Made by a program: the position numbers and the translations under genes. From assembly GCA_008973525.1 (NCBI GenBank), contig WACJ01000070.1, positions 62,001-126,000 of the forward strand: a stretch of 64,000 nucleotides of DNA. Direction: 5' to 3'. Numbering within the stretch: position 1 is the first letter of the stretch; each line of letters opens with the position of its first letter. Below are positions 35,101-50,100 of the stretch, piece by piece. This DNA is from Stenopsyche tienmushanensis (Eukaryota > Arthropoda > Insecta > Trichoptera > Stenopsychidae). The notes under the pieces are model-generated. The model was not told the origin of the DNA. It ran no database searches and saw only the letters and a program-made list of their open reading frames with translations.

Positions 35101-38100
35101 TCTAATCGAAAAATACATTCGGTAAATAAACAACCCTATAATTGAACAGCGATTTTCCATTAGCCGTTTGTTATTTATTTTCATTTTTCAATCTGTCGGA
35201 AAATAGAACTTATGTAAAGAATCGTTCCGAGCCCACATGAGCCTGCACGCGAAAAAACTACCAGTCGACAGATACGCTCGTGGAAAAGCGTTAAATGGGA
35301 GGAAAAGTGTCAGACATATGCGGAGGGGGTAGGATTCAATCACATAAATTAAACAAACGCACATGCGCTCTTGTACCAATTGTTTGTGTGTATTGTGGAA
35401 AAACTCACGTAGAATTTCCACTGCGAGGCTCCGCCGCCACTTTAATATGGTTATGAAGATTGGTTGGGTACATCATCGGCGTGATACAGAGTGAATGCCA
35501 AATTGTTTCGTTTTCAAATATTTTTATGCGAGGGAAAGGTGAATTGTGCAGCAGTCGAGAGCAGAAACTGTTGTTGAAAATGCAGGGGAAAAATATATGG
35601 AATTTTCCTGACCACAATCTCAATTTTCTTGAGTGCATCAAATCTGTGATTTGACTATCTATATATGTAAGCAAGGGTTATCCAGAAAGTATGGTTACAA
35701 CTACGATTCTTTACAAATATAATAAACTAATTGCCACTTGTATCACTACATCCCAGAATCCAGGTATCATCCCCCATCACGATAGAGTCCGAAAAAGCTT
35801 CTCCTTTCTATGCAAAATTATTCTAAAATCAACGCCGAGCGGTTATGTGATTTTGATAGTGTTCCATTATAAGCATTCTGGGCATCCATTTCGCACACAA
35901 CATCTTATAACCAAGTTTTTTCAATACAATATCAACAAGAAGACTTTGATAAATGCCAGGAAATTCTTCATGAAGATCGTTAAGCATCACACGGTGGTCA
36001 TTTGGTTGTTCTTCAACTTTTTACACAAGTTCGTCAGAAATCATTCATGATCTCCCATTATTAGCCTCGTCGTGTGTATCAATACGGTCTTCTCTGAACA
36101 TTTTAACCCATTTATTTAAATATTGTCGACTCATTATATCACTACCATAAACATCCTTGAGCTTCTGATGGATATTTGCGGTGGTATTTTTCTGCAAAGT
36201 CAAAAAACGGATGAACCCGCGGATCTCGCACGGATGAGAGGGGGCGGAAGCGCGCGACGATCTCTCCATCGGAAGAATTTACTGTGACTAAACAAAATGG
36301 CATAAACTGACATTTAGAATATTGCGTACACGCCAGGTGTGCCAATTAAAAAAAAAAATCTCCGACATCAAGAGCCCTTGTAACCTTATTTTCTAGATTC
36401 CTGGACAGACTACATAAGTATAAGCATTTTTTTTGCGGACCCCCTCTTGAATAATTTTTTTTTCATGTATTGATAAATATTTTTTTTATGTTTTCGCGGA
36501 CCCCCAAGGATCCCAGGAGCCCAGTTTAAGAACCACTGTTCTAGATGACTTTTATACTTGACAATTTTTCATAAATAATAGAATTTTGTATAAAAGCACA
36601 GTTGATGTGACTGACAAGCTTAAATGAAATACAATTCATGTATCTAATCTAATATATAAAAATGAATTGGGCTTTGTTCGTGCGAAATGCGCTGCCATAC
36701 CGTTCATTGGATTGTGATGAAACTTCGCTAATTTATTGCTAAAGATTTTTCAAGTAACATAAACATAGTCTAATATATAAAAATCAATGTTTGTTTGTCT
36801 GTATTTAATGCGCTGCCATACGGTTCATTCGATTGCAATAAAAATTTGCCAAACTATTGTTTGCACTTTTTCAAATAATATAGGTATAGTATAATTAACT
36901 GTTAACATTGCCTGAATCGTGATACACATGTTGTATCATCGGCCATTTTCTTCCCCATTTGAAATATTTTAATTATCGTTGCAAATTTAGACACTTATAT
37001 GCTTCTCAGTACGATTTTATTAATTACAATATTTGTTTCTTTAATTCAGAAAATTAGGGTAATTCTGGATCGAAACGATTGATTGATATTTATGATCTTA
37101 TAAATTTATTATGGTGCAGGTTTTAAGTATCTATAGCGTAAATCAAGATTCAGATATGGTTAGTATTTAAATCATTAAAGTTTATAGATTTTTTATCAAT
37201 TATCTGTGATTTATTTAAAGGTATATATGCTTTAATTAAATAAATATAGATTAGGGTAGTTATGCCTCTGAATAAGATACAGTTTGGCGTAATTAAGACG
37301 ATGAAGAGATTTTTTTACAAGCAAACGATAGTGAAACTCGCAATCGCCCTTCACGTTATTTATATTCGAAATATGGTAAGGTTCTGCTATTCAAAAAGGG
37401 GTATTGTGCCCCTTGCGACCCCTGCCTGTTTTTGCCCCTTTTTTACATAAATTTCCCGCAAACGATTCGCATGTGTCATATTCAGGTGACATTACACACT
37501 AGTGCCTATACCGACCTAATGGCCTCTTATTTTCCTAAGGGCCGGAAAATTTATTGAATTACCAAAATGAAATGAAGTTTGAATAAATGTTTCCATAAAT
37601 TCGTCCAAAGGACGTATGCTAATGATTTATTTGCGACGAATGACGAAAGTAGCGACACGATAATATTTACAACAAAAAAATATTTGCAACCCATATGAGG
37701 CGAATTTTTTTAAAAAAAATTACATTTTTATACTCATTTTTGCCCTTGCGACGATATATAAGATCGAAATTATAAAATTCACATTTAATATACTTAATAA
37801 ACACACACATGATATTTTATACAAGGGTTGATATTCGTATAATTTCACCGGTACGCTTCTATTTTTTTAAGTTTGAATTTCAACTTACTGTATGTATGAT
37901 CGATCTGTTCATCCGTCTGTTTGTCCATCCGTCCATGTATATGATTTCTTCTTACTATAAACAATTGCAAAACAAAGCATTGAATTTATGTTAGCCCAAA
38001 GATGGTTTTTATTGGTCATTAGCAATCATATACAAAACTATTGATGATGGCGTAATTATTTGTAATTGGGTTCAAGTGCAAAATGAGTATATAATGTGTG

Positions 38101-41100
38101 TTGGGAAGTAATGTCTTCATGTTAATTCGAATATATAATAAAAATACATTTAAGGCGCATATGCGATAAGTTAGCAAATCCGCGTGCAGATGTCAGTATA
38201 TCAAGTTTTGACCTAACATCGATAGAATTTTTAAATAAAAGGAAGAATATTCAGAAAATATAAAATGTAAAGTAGGATTTAAGGAGGTTAATTCGGCTTT
38301 ACATGTATTAGGTGGGGCTTAGAGCTAACAAAATCCTCCAGAAGTGTAGTGTTAATGGTTGACCGGTCGTGGACAAGCTTATTATGCACCTGGTGTTTGC
38401 AGGTCCCCTCCATTAGGCTTTGTGTTAAACTGCATTAAGGTATTAATGCAGAGAACTGTTGGATCCAAGAACCTGATAATAATTACAATAGAATGTAACA
38501 ATCGGACTATTAGCTCTATTTATGCTGAAAGTTAAAAGCTCCATGCTGTAAGCTCTACGATGAAAGCTCTATACTCGAACGAAAAATTTGCTTGATTTTC
38601 TGACTGCGATAAAATTATAAAAATTCAACATTATGATGCATTCATAAGCAATGCAATACAAGATTTGTGCAATTTATATGTGAAATTTTCATTTAAAAAT
38701 GTTTCCCATAGACCTCGTACGGGTAGCTGAAGTTCCATGGAAAACAAATAAAAATACTCAAACAAGCTTCATAATTTTACGTGAAATAATTGCTTATATT
38801 ATAAGAGTATCAAACAGGTAAATACCCTTCATAATTATTGTTAATGACAATATTGCAAATATACAAGTAGGAAGAATCGAGCGAAATAAGCATTATGGGG
38901 TATTTCAACAACAACGCTCAATCTTTAAACATGAATAAAAAAAGTTATATATAAGATATGTACTCAATTTTTATTTTATTTAAATAAATATAATAAGGCA
39001 TTAATTATAAAATATAATATTATTTAAATATTTGGCCCGATTTTTCTTGGTGGCATGTATTCAAAAGTTCTAATTTTCAACGACTTTGTCGCATAAATCT
39101 AGCTGAATTTGCTGGATGGCGTTCGTTATGTTGATTTTGAGGACACCGATTGTTTGCGGTTTATACAGATTGATCTGCAATTTGAGATGTTTCCAAAGGA
39201 AGATGTCCAAAGGCGTTAAATTGCACGATCATATGCCCTCAAATCGCTCGTGCAGAATGTTCATTGTGGCGTGCGCTGTGTGGCATGTGACGCCGTCTAA
39301 TTAGAACCACATGTCGTCGATATTAATATCGTCCAATTTATATGAACGATTATGGCAATATTTATTTTAAAAATGGGTCTCATCACTGAGTATGATTTTT
39401 TTGGCGAAACGTTTCTCGAATGGAGAGCTTTTTTTGAAAATAATTTTTTCCGTAATTATAATAAGTTATTCCACACTATAACTTTCTATTATAATATGCC
39501 ATATATTGTTAAATAATTTACAATAATTTTGATAGATGTTGCTTTAAAAATATGGCTTTTATGATCAAATAAACTTTGAGCGTTTCTATTGAAATGACTT
39601 TGTTGTATGCAAACACTTGCTGTTTTGGTATATTAATTGAGCAAAGAGTTATGTGACAAATATGTTAAGCATTTAAGACAGCAGCAAAAAATATTTCGGC
39701 TTATATTTTTGGAAATAAATATGTGTGAGGGTTCAGTGGGAATACAATAAATCCCGTAGCGTACCCCGAAAGTTCAAGTGTTCCCTAAAAGGTCGTACCT
39801 CCGAGCACATTTATCCGCTGTATTTTTTAAAAATTCAGATTGCCAGGACATAAAAAATTAGTACGGATCTCTAAAGCGTATCCTATAAATATGTACACAA
39901 AGGTTTACTGTAATATAGCAGTTCTTTTGATACCGATTGCAAGCCGTATTAGAGCTAACAACGGGAATGTATAAAACCACAATTCCCCACGGGACGAGTA
40001 TGTGTGGGACCGCGAGCTATAAATTTCGCCTAAGTGTTTTAATGTCACCGAAACGGTTTAATATAGGCAAAGTGTTGGCCTTTTTTAATAATAAAATTAT
40101 TTAACATGCGCTTCGGCCGTATTTATTTCGAAAAAAATTGAAAAATTCCCCGGGAACAACCCTCGAACGGGCGCGGGCACTAATCATCTTTCGGCGATGT
40201 GGAGAATTTATGGCGGGATAATAAAACATTTATAGAAAGGGTATTAATTAAAAATATTTCAAGTCGAATTCGTTTTTATTTCGGGATGCGGATGGAAAAA
40301 ATCGCCCCTGGGAAATATAATAGAGGAAAATACGTTCACATACAAACATATGGCATTATCAACTTTTGACCATAATATATTACTATTTTCAGATTTAAAT
40401 TTAAATCTATAACAAGCAAGACTTATATCTTCATTGGACGCGTTGTTAAGAGCCGACTCTGTATTATATTGGCATTAAGATATTATGAGCTATTTTCAGG
40501 ACTTATATCAAATAATAAAAGAATTTGAAATTATTTTAAAAATATTGCCAAATATTCACATAGAAATTTCCATTGTATAGCATTTTGACAAGAGTAATGC
40601 ATCCTGGCACAAATGAACCAAACTACATTTTCTCAGTACTACTTAATGGCGTAGGGATTTGAATACATATCCAAGCCACTGAGAGAAGAATAGAAGCATT
40701 TGAAATGTGGTAAAATATGAGCAACGAGGAGTCTTTCAAATGTATGAAAAAGAACATATAGTCATTTGATGAATATTAAAATATCAAGCCAAATTTAAAA
40801 GTGTTATAGACTTAGAATAATAGTTTTATTGCAGTTTTTTGAACATATAATATTACATGTCCTGAGATCTTAATTCATAATGCTTCATCTTCTTATTCTT
40901 ATAATTATTGTTTGATGATAAATATTAAATTTGAAATTACAAAACCAACAAAGAACTCTTGGGACTTAAATAACGAGTATTTAAATCAAGGAGCATCAAT
41001 ACAAAGGATGATCATTGATCAAGATTCGAAAGCTAAAATCGCTGATAATACGACATGTGGCGATATTATTTGTGTAATTATTCCTACAAAGCCTGTTTTT

Positions 41101-44100
41101 TTCTTATTTTTTTGTATTGATGCCACCTAACGAATGACGATTCTTGAATAATCGAAAATTTTGCAGCGCATGCGATGATGAAAATTATAATAAAGTTACC
41201 GCGCTACAACTTAAGCCACGTCTAATGAAATTCTAGCCATCTTGTATCGAATGTAGACTACATTCATTTAACAATAATTAACGTAAACTACATGTAGATA
41301 AAAAAGCAGCTTTGTAGATTTTAAATAAATGCCAATATGTACAATTATTCTGGTTTCAAAAAATATTATTAATGTCCGCAACGTTGAAAACATGGTAGAC
41401 TATAACTTTACTGATTTACATAATGATGGAATGGGTGCATAATTTCGGTCGTAGATAGGGAATCCAATCCCGGGATCCCGGGATTCCGGATAATTTTAGA
41501 TGCTCATGAATCCCGGGATTAGTAAACGTAATCCCGAAAAATTCGGTATTGAAATTTTTATCTAACAGAAATCGTACACATCACCAGCACGATGAAGGCT
41601 ACTAAATCCAGACATTCCCGCTGAAATCTGGAAGCTTGGAAACAGTGACGTAACTACTAATTGGTGAGCTTAGGCGACGCCTAGGAGCAATAACTGTCTA
41701 ATTTATATATAAATATATTGAGTACAAATATGTTTTAAAAATTGTTATATTAACCTTTCCCTAACGGTGATGTATTTACTACACCTCGGCTCTAATAATG
41801 GGAATATCGATATGAAATATAATAGATACGGGGTTCAGAATTTTTGTATTCCTCCGTAATATAATTACGAATCACATCAAAGTATTATAGTATATAAATA
41901 TTCATCTGCAGTGACGGAAATAAATAATTTTTGTCAGGAATTTTGCAAGTTTTAGTCCATGTCTCAGCAGATAGGAATTTTACTTAGATATTTAACTAGC
42001 ATTTAAATATCTGATGACGATACCTCCAACGAGTGTGGAGGCTGAGTATGCATTTTCAGCAGTAAGTTGCCTGGCTTCCAAAATCAGATCCAAACTAAAT
42101 GACGAAACACTCGATGCTTTAATGTTACTTCAAGCATATTTTAAAATTAATATTTGAATTTTTTAGTGTTTTATTTATCTATTTTTGAATTGGTTTATAG
42201 TATAGGTGAATTTTATAAGATAAGCAGGGTGAATAAAATATGCATTTGGGTGCCGCATGAACTGTCTTCTTACGAATTTTCAAGTTAATATGTATAAATC
42301 AAGTTCAATCAATTGGATTGGGGTAAAATTAACCTTGACAAATATGAATTGAATTGGAAGACTCTATAGATTTTCATATCCTCCATATATTCCTCATATT
42401 GTTTTTTTTTTTACTAGTATCTGTTCAATTAGCATACGTATTTAATATAATATTAAGAAACTGTCTGAATTTGTTGAAGATTTTCATATTGGCGACACTT
42501 GAGCATAAAAATGTACGTTTTGGTGGTCTGTATTTTGCTAATAAATTTCGGCAAACGGCGAATATAAGGCCGCCTTTGAGATCGAATTTTGGCTAATGCC
42601 CAAACTTGTTCAAATTCAATTAAGTTCTGTAAATTGACTTTGGAAAACCCGATTATGGCTTTGAATTTTTCGAGTGAAATGAGTGTAATAAATGCGAATG
42701 CAAATTTAAGCGATTCATGGCACAATGACATGGCTGCATGACATATCAAATATACGCGAAAGGCTTCAACGGTCCACGAGGGCAGGTTCGTAATTATTAT
42801 TTGCATATTTCCGGCGAGGGGCCCCCAGGTCTCCCGCTGGACCTCCTAGCAGTCCACCCCTGGGCGGATGGGAAGGGTAGCGGCCCGGAAGTCATAAGAG
42901 TGTATGTAAACTGTTGCCATATTTATCTCACAGTTCGTAAATCGTTATGTGCATTCGAATCGAAAGTTAATGGCGAGCAAATTTGTATACGGCCTAAAGC
43001 AGCGAAGTTATTGCCAAGTTGTTAAATTAGCATTTTGGGTCCCGCGTACAATGTGTAACTTCCATTTTATTCTTACAGTGCAAAATATGGATAAAAACCA
43101 TGAGTAAAATTAAGCTTTCATATTGATCAAATTTTCCAAAGGATTGAATTATTTTCTAATTTCTTATTGTGTTGTATAAAAACACATTTTGAATTCATAA
43201 AAACTATAATACGCCATTTAAAGTGAGGCAGTATTGAAATAAATGCATCAAAGGACCAGCACATGTTTCTCATAAATCACTTAATTTGTATGTGACAACT
43301 CTTGCAGCGTTGACATTTGTTTGTTGAAGCACCCCTGTCGAAATTGGTCCAAAATACAATGGCAAGTTCTTGGAATGATTTGTAGTAACATCCACGTCAA
43401 ATTTATTAAAATTATGTATGAATAATAATGCCAAAATTTTTTAAACTTTAATATTCTAGCCTAAATTTTTCAAAAAAAAAATTTGGGTTTTTTGCATATT
43501 TTCCAAATTTAAACTATTAAGAATGTGTCATCAAAAGAAATTTGCAAAAATCTATTTATTTACAGATTTATAGCTATTTTAGTGATGCGGCACCTAAGTC
43601 GGTTCTACTAGAATGAAATCTTTGAACGCATTTCCCTCGAAAATACTTTTTTCAACACGGTTGACATAATATCTCAAGTTTTAATTGAGGAATTTACTTT
43701 AAATTTGATACAAATATTTTAAATGTAATTTTCTATCGTTCGTACCAGATTTATATTAAAATTTTATTTCAGACTATTTTTTAAAAATTTAAAACTGAAA
43801 AAATTAGGCGAAAAAATGTTTTTTTTTTAAAAATATTTGTCTTTTACAAAAATGAAATTATTATTTTATCAGAGGTAGAGACTATAGCCACATTTTTATT
43901 AATTAAAGATCCTTTTATTTTTTAAAATTTAAATGAATAAACTGGTTGTGATCGTGTCACCTAGAACACGCCCTCTTTTACCTCTTACATTTACCATTCT
44001 ATGACTTTTTTAATTTGTGTGCCTCTGGAATACCCAATAATAGTCCAGGAACTAATACTTTATAACAATATTTAGTCATGATTAAATTATTATAATTGCA

Positions 44101-47100
44101 TCGATGCATGCTTGAAATTTGTCATGTTCGGTGAATATCATATTTGTGGAATTTCGAGCGTATGCATGGTTGTATGTATGATTATGCGGTAGTGCTGGGA
44201 CAAATAATTGAAGAGACCGACCCGAAGAAATGGCCATATTAAAAATGTTTTAAATTTTGAAGATTTATCACGTTTTCATAGCGTGGGGATAGAAAAGGGT
44301 TGAAATCTTACATGTGGCGAATCTGGATCAACGGAAGAATATACAGGCGCGATGGTCGCACATCGAAGGCTATTTCGCTCTCAAGCAAGGAAGATGGAAA
44401 TTCATCAACGTGAAATATTAAAGTTGAAATTAGTTGCGGTAGTATTAGGGTAGTTATAATTATAAATATGTGCACACGGTGTATGCTAAAAGCCCCAAAG
44501 CCACAAACGCACCGCACTTCTAATTTGTCCGAGTGTATCCGTAGCGCTAGCCAAGTTTCATAAATTGAATTAACGTGTGGTACCATTTTCGCGATGCCAG
44601 GGACCATTCGGCTGAAATTTAAAGTAGAAATCAGCGTCCGGAACGTTCACGTTTAATGTGGAATAAGCGGGATATACTCTGGCGGGCATCACACGTACCC
44701 AAATTAGACCCCAACAGATGTGAGTGCATCTTTTCATCGGGTCTATCCTCTTTCATCAAATTATTTTTCGCCAAAATTGAGCTCAAAATGAACGCAGGGT
44801 ATTCGTACTCGATCCGAATGCCGAATAACGACTTTATAGCTAATCTCTCTGCGCTAAATATCAGGTTTGCGTGCAGGGTTGTAATTGAATTAGCTAACGG
44901 GTCAGAAGCTCCCAATATTGTATTATTATAGAGTAATGATGGAACTTACCGGATTCTCTCGTCCAATAGTTGATGGCTTTGGGGGAGGCTTCTACGTGGC
45001 ACTGGAGGGTGACGTCGGTTCCTGGAGGAGCACCCACCAACTGATTCGGAACTTGGATTAGCGGATGGACTATGAACAATCAAAGACAATGTGGTTAATA
45101 ACGAAGAATAAGCTCACAATGAAAGAATAAAATCACTTACCTGGGTACTATCCAGGTAAGTATAATATAGGTCATTAAAGATGAATCTTATATCGTATTT
45201 ATGAAGCAATAAATCGACTTAAACGTTATGATCATTGCTTCATTCGCATCTTAATTGTCAAAAAATCATGGGAGTAGAATAAATCTCGTGTAGCCTTATA
45301 TAGACATAATTTGGAATGTAATATTCTGTATCCTCCTTATGAGGAATCCCGCATATGCTGCGAACGGATCCCAAATGATAAAAAAGAGTATTTTCGCACA
45401 TTGAGTACGGAGATTAGTGAATCGGAGACAGAGACGGAGATAATATCTTGCGTCTCGTCATACACTGTACATCGATGGCAAATCGTATTGTAAAGACACC
45501 CCTACACGTCTGAATATTCTCAAATATTGCGAAAAGTAATCCATAGCACATGTGAATTGTTTTTGTTTGTGCGAAAAATGAACGAATATTATGTGTGATA
45601 TACGAGCTTCACTCACGCTGCGCGGTCCTGAGAGAAAAGTGGATTTGTATGGATGTTAAATATATGTTTAATTTAATTTAACTCACTAATCAAAGAGTTA
45701 ATCCGCCTTAATCAAGAGTTTATAAATTTATCATAAAAACTCACTGCTTGTTATTAATTTATAATTGATTTTTGTCTTAGATAATCAACTTTTGGAATTC
45801 ATAGATTTATTTGACATGAGGTTAATCTAATAGTTATTCATTATGTTCAATAAAATGTATATTGGAAGACAGAAATCAAAGCTTTGGGGAACTTTTATGG
45901 AGATTATTTTTAGACATGTATATATTTCTTTGATATTATAAATTATTCAGGGTTTTATAGATAAATATTGATATAACGGGTATATAAGTCAAATATAAAA
46001 GCTTATCAATATGTAATGGATTTAAGCTCCACAAATATAAAGAAGCTTTTAAGAGAATCTACTCAATCGATTTTGTATTGCTTGATAATAAAGAAACGTT
46101 TTAATTGATATATTTTTTAAAAATCTTCCTTAAAAATCCTCTGTTGAAATATTATTTGATTGTGATAATATTATTTAAAAAAATAAATCATATGGGTTGA
46201 ATCGTGCTTAATTTAAATATCAAAGTAATGACATGTTAATTATAAAAGCATGCAATTCGATTACTATGTAAATCAAGGCATAACTAACTTGTTGTTTCCA
46301 ATATAATGTATTTTAATGACATTGAGTAAATGCTAATGAATAGACATTTAGATATATTATACAGTTAAAATCAGATAATTTATAAATACATATTCTTAAA
46401 ACTTATTAAACGCAATTTGATATGATCAGGATGACTTTTGGATTTGCGCGTTAATATTTAGACATGATACTTATGTTGTGTCATCGATTATTAATGCGAA
46501 CATTCAAGTAACATATATATCTTGATCGAAAATATTTCACCTAAATTTGTTGAAGGAGGTTCTTTTTTTTGCAATCGGGATTTCAATCAGAATTTTCGTT
46601 ATACGAATCCATTTAAACAATATTTGAAATTAACCACAAATTAACGATGTTTTCTGCATCCAACTGATGTTACGAGTATTCAAGTTTATAGAAGCTAAAT
46701 TAGAAAACTTTTTATTAGGGCAGCTGGTCAGTTGGCGAGTTCTTCTTCATAATATTATATATATTTAATAGGTTTTATATGGCTAATTTCATATAAGATG
46801 GCTCAAAATCAAGCAAGATGATGCGTTGTTTATCATTTTTGCTTGGGTCGTTTATGAAGATTTTTGTATTATTCATTGTGAAGAGCCTATTAAAAAAGAT
46901 TTGGATATTTTTCTTCATTAACAAAAATGAATTTTCCTCCCCTGTTTGCTAATGAAATGCAATATTTGCTCGGAAGTCAATGTACGACTTATAATTGCTC
47001 GCAGCACAAAGAGAGTATACAGAGCGCGAAAATAAAAATAAAACTTCGTATGAATTATGAGAATCTTCAGGAGGGAGGAAAAACTCGAAGGTTTCACAAT

Positions 47101-50100
47101 TTCAAGTTTCATTTGAAATAATTAAATTGAAAAGAATCCCGCTCACCGACGAGTGAAAATAAACTTTTCCTATTTATTTAATTCCATTAGCAATCTTGTG
47201 ATTTTCGCCAGACGATAGGGGGAATTCCTTATCTTTGGCTTTGCAGAATTTAATTGACACGGTAATAAGGACGCAAATTAGAAAAGTTTTGTAAACCCGA
47301 CGTTATCGCGTCTCTATATTGACAGTTTGATTCAGGAGGTAAAATGTCGGGAATGCCGGGGAGAATCCTGGAGTTATTAAATTTTCCCTCAGCGCAAAGA
47401 TTTGTCCGTGGAACGAGGGTAGTCATAATCGGGTAGTTGCAGTTCAACGGTTGCAAATGAGAAGAAGCTCAATGTACACGCGACGGGATTTTAATGCAAT
47501 ACTAAGAATTTGTCATTTAAAATTATCCTTTTTTGCCACCAAAAAGTGATTTTTTTAAAAAACTATTTAAAGAATCATCATAGAGATATACTTTTGTTTG
47601 AATAAGCACTAATACTGAATTATTAGGTTGTCCCATAAGTTTCTTTCTCAAATTAACACAAATCTAATCATAGCCATGGTTGAAGAAAACCCGCGATATA
47701 CTGTTCGCTAAATAGCTAACAAGTTAGAAATTCCACGAATATCCGTCCATAATCATCTGACAAAATTGAGCTACATCAATCGTTCAGATGTGTGGCTTCC
47801 TCATGAACTGACTGACTCAACTAAACTTCAGTGTACTTCAACATGCGATCTTCTTCTCCAACGACATAATAGCCTACATTTTTTGAAGAAACTTCTCACT
47901 GGAAATGAACGTTGGATACTCTATGAGAATATCCAACGTAAACGGTCTTGGACCAAGGGTACAGAAGCTTTAACTGTAGCTAAACCTGGTCTACATCCAA
48001 AAAAAAATTTGCTATGCATTTGGTGGAACTGGAAGGGGGTAGAGTTTATTATGAGCTTCTTCAGCAAGGTAAAACGATCCATTTAACAAAATATTGTTTC
48101 CAACTAGACAATCTAAAGGATGCAATTGCCAGAAAATGGCCTGAATTAGCGAACAGACGTGGCCTCATGTGTCGTTGCTCGTCAGAAATAAATTATTATC
48201 ATTTGACTGGGATGTTTTACCTCATCCTCCATACTCCTCGGACATTGTTCTTTCAGATTATTATTTATTTCTTTAATTGAAAATTTTTTTACGTGGTAAA
48301 AATTTTAATTCAAAAAATGATATTAAAATGTACCTTGATCAATATTTTGTCAACAAATCTGGAAAATTTTGGGCAAGAAGGCATTATGAAGCTTCCGGAG
48401 AGATGGATAAAGGCAACAGAACAGAATGGATCATATATTATTCAATAAATTTTGATGTAATACAAATTATTGCTTATTTTTTTCTTACTATGAAAACGAA
48501 AGAAACTTATGGGACATCCTAATAAAATGCTTTATCCCCCAATATTAAAATGTAGTGTTAAGTATTCATAAATCGGGTATGCATTAGTACGATGCCCCGC
48601 CTGACGCATGGGAGTCACCTGTCCTCGTTGTTGCGGCTTGGCGCGATGGTCCCGACTCACGAGTCGGCTGCGATGAACGACGGAACGTGTTTATGATTTC
48701 ATTCGTTAGGTGAAATGAGGCAGGTACTGTAGGTGATCAATGCAGTGTTGAACAATAGACACAGCGTATTTATTCAATTAACACATGGTTGGAGAACTAG
48801 TGGTAAGCAAGCGAGCATGTGAAGTACACAGCGATGGGCGATTCGACGGTAGATGCTTCGTCAAAGTATCTCTTTATACTCGAAATTGGTCCTCTTCTTG
48901 AAGATCTTCTCTACAAGGCTCAGAAGCGAATAGAGAAACACCCTCCTCTAGGGGATCTCCCTCTGTCAGGGGGCCGGGGTCACTCAGTGAAGTTCAATAG
49001 CTTCAATACCATGTTTATAGTGAGAACTATCGAAGCCCTCAAACTAGTCATCAACCGCTGACTCTACTTCTTTATTGTTGGCAAATCTTTTAACGCCAAG
49101 TCATTTTTTCATGTTTAGAAAAAGAAAATAAATCAAGATGGCTAAATATATTTCATCCGTGGTTGTGAATCGAACCAAAAGCTCCACGTATTGTGTGAGC
49201 AAACGCGGCACCCATTATGCCCAGAGCTTTCTCATGCTCAAATTTTCAGTCAATATTCGATGAACAGCACTTTTTGAAATGTCTGCTAGATCGCGCACTT
49301 TCAGTAGACGGTCATCCAATACCATTTTGTGGATTTTATTCGGCATTTTTAGCGTGGTCATCTCATTTGGTCGATCATAGCGATGTTCGTCTTGGCAGAT
49401 CGTACGGCTTCGTTTAAACTCTGCTATCCAATATTTTACTATTGTAAATGAAGGAGTAAACTCATCCAATGCAAGATCTTGTTCGGCTTTGATAATGGTT
49501 GGATTAAGACTGACGGGAGCGTGGGCGATTTTACATCCCCATGTAATAGCACTGTTAATCTGAGCAGATTTAATTCGCTAAATTAATAGCAACATCTTCT
49601 GTCTCTCTTTATGTACAATGTGCTGTTTTAACAGCGCTATCTTCTTGACCGATTGCTTCTTGCGCATGCACCGTTGGCGGTTGAGTGGTGACGCGCAGGA
49701 GGCGAGAGTCGGGGGGAGTCATCGGTTGACCTTAGCTGCGGGAAGACGTCCTTCTCGCAGTCAAATCTCTCTCTTTCTCTCGTAATGAATAAAAAATTGT
49801 CTAGAGCAGAGATTCTTTTTATCCGACGCCCATCCGAAAGAAGAACGAACTCGTGTGTTTATTCAATATTTTAGCTATTTATTATACTATATAATGAGTT
49901 CAACTTTCATTTGTATTGTTTTTAGAGAGTTTTGAAATGATATGTTTATAAATCATATACTCAGATTAAAAATTTTGAAAAACGCATCAAATTAAAAATA
50001 AAGTCTATCAATAATCTATAGCAAAATCAGCATTAAAACATTTGATGAAATGCTTCAGATTAAATACGCATTTCAAACATTTGTAATTCAGATTTTCGCC

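Noticed and set aside
44894..45079. ATG upstream of HPLIQVPNQ as an alternative start
   Set aside because: The ATG lies in the intron before the acceptor; the exon is joined in phase to the Ig2 exon, so no new start is needed.
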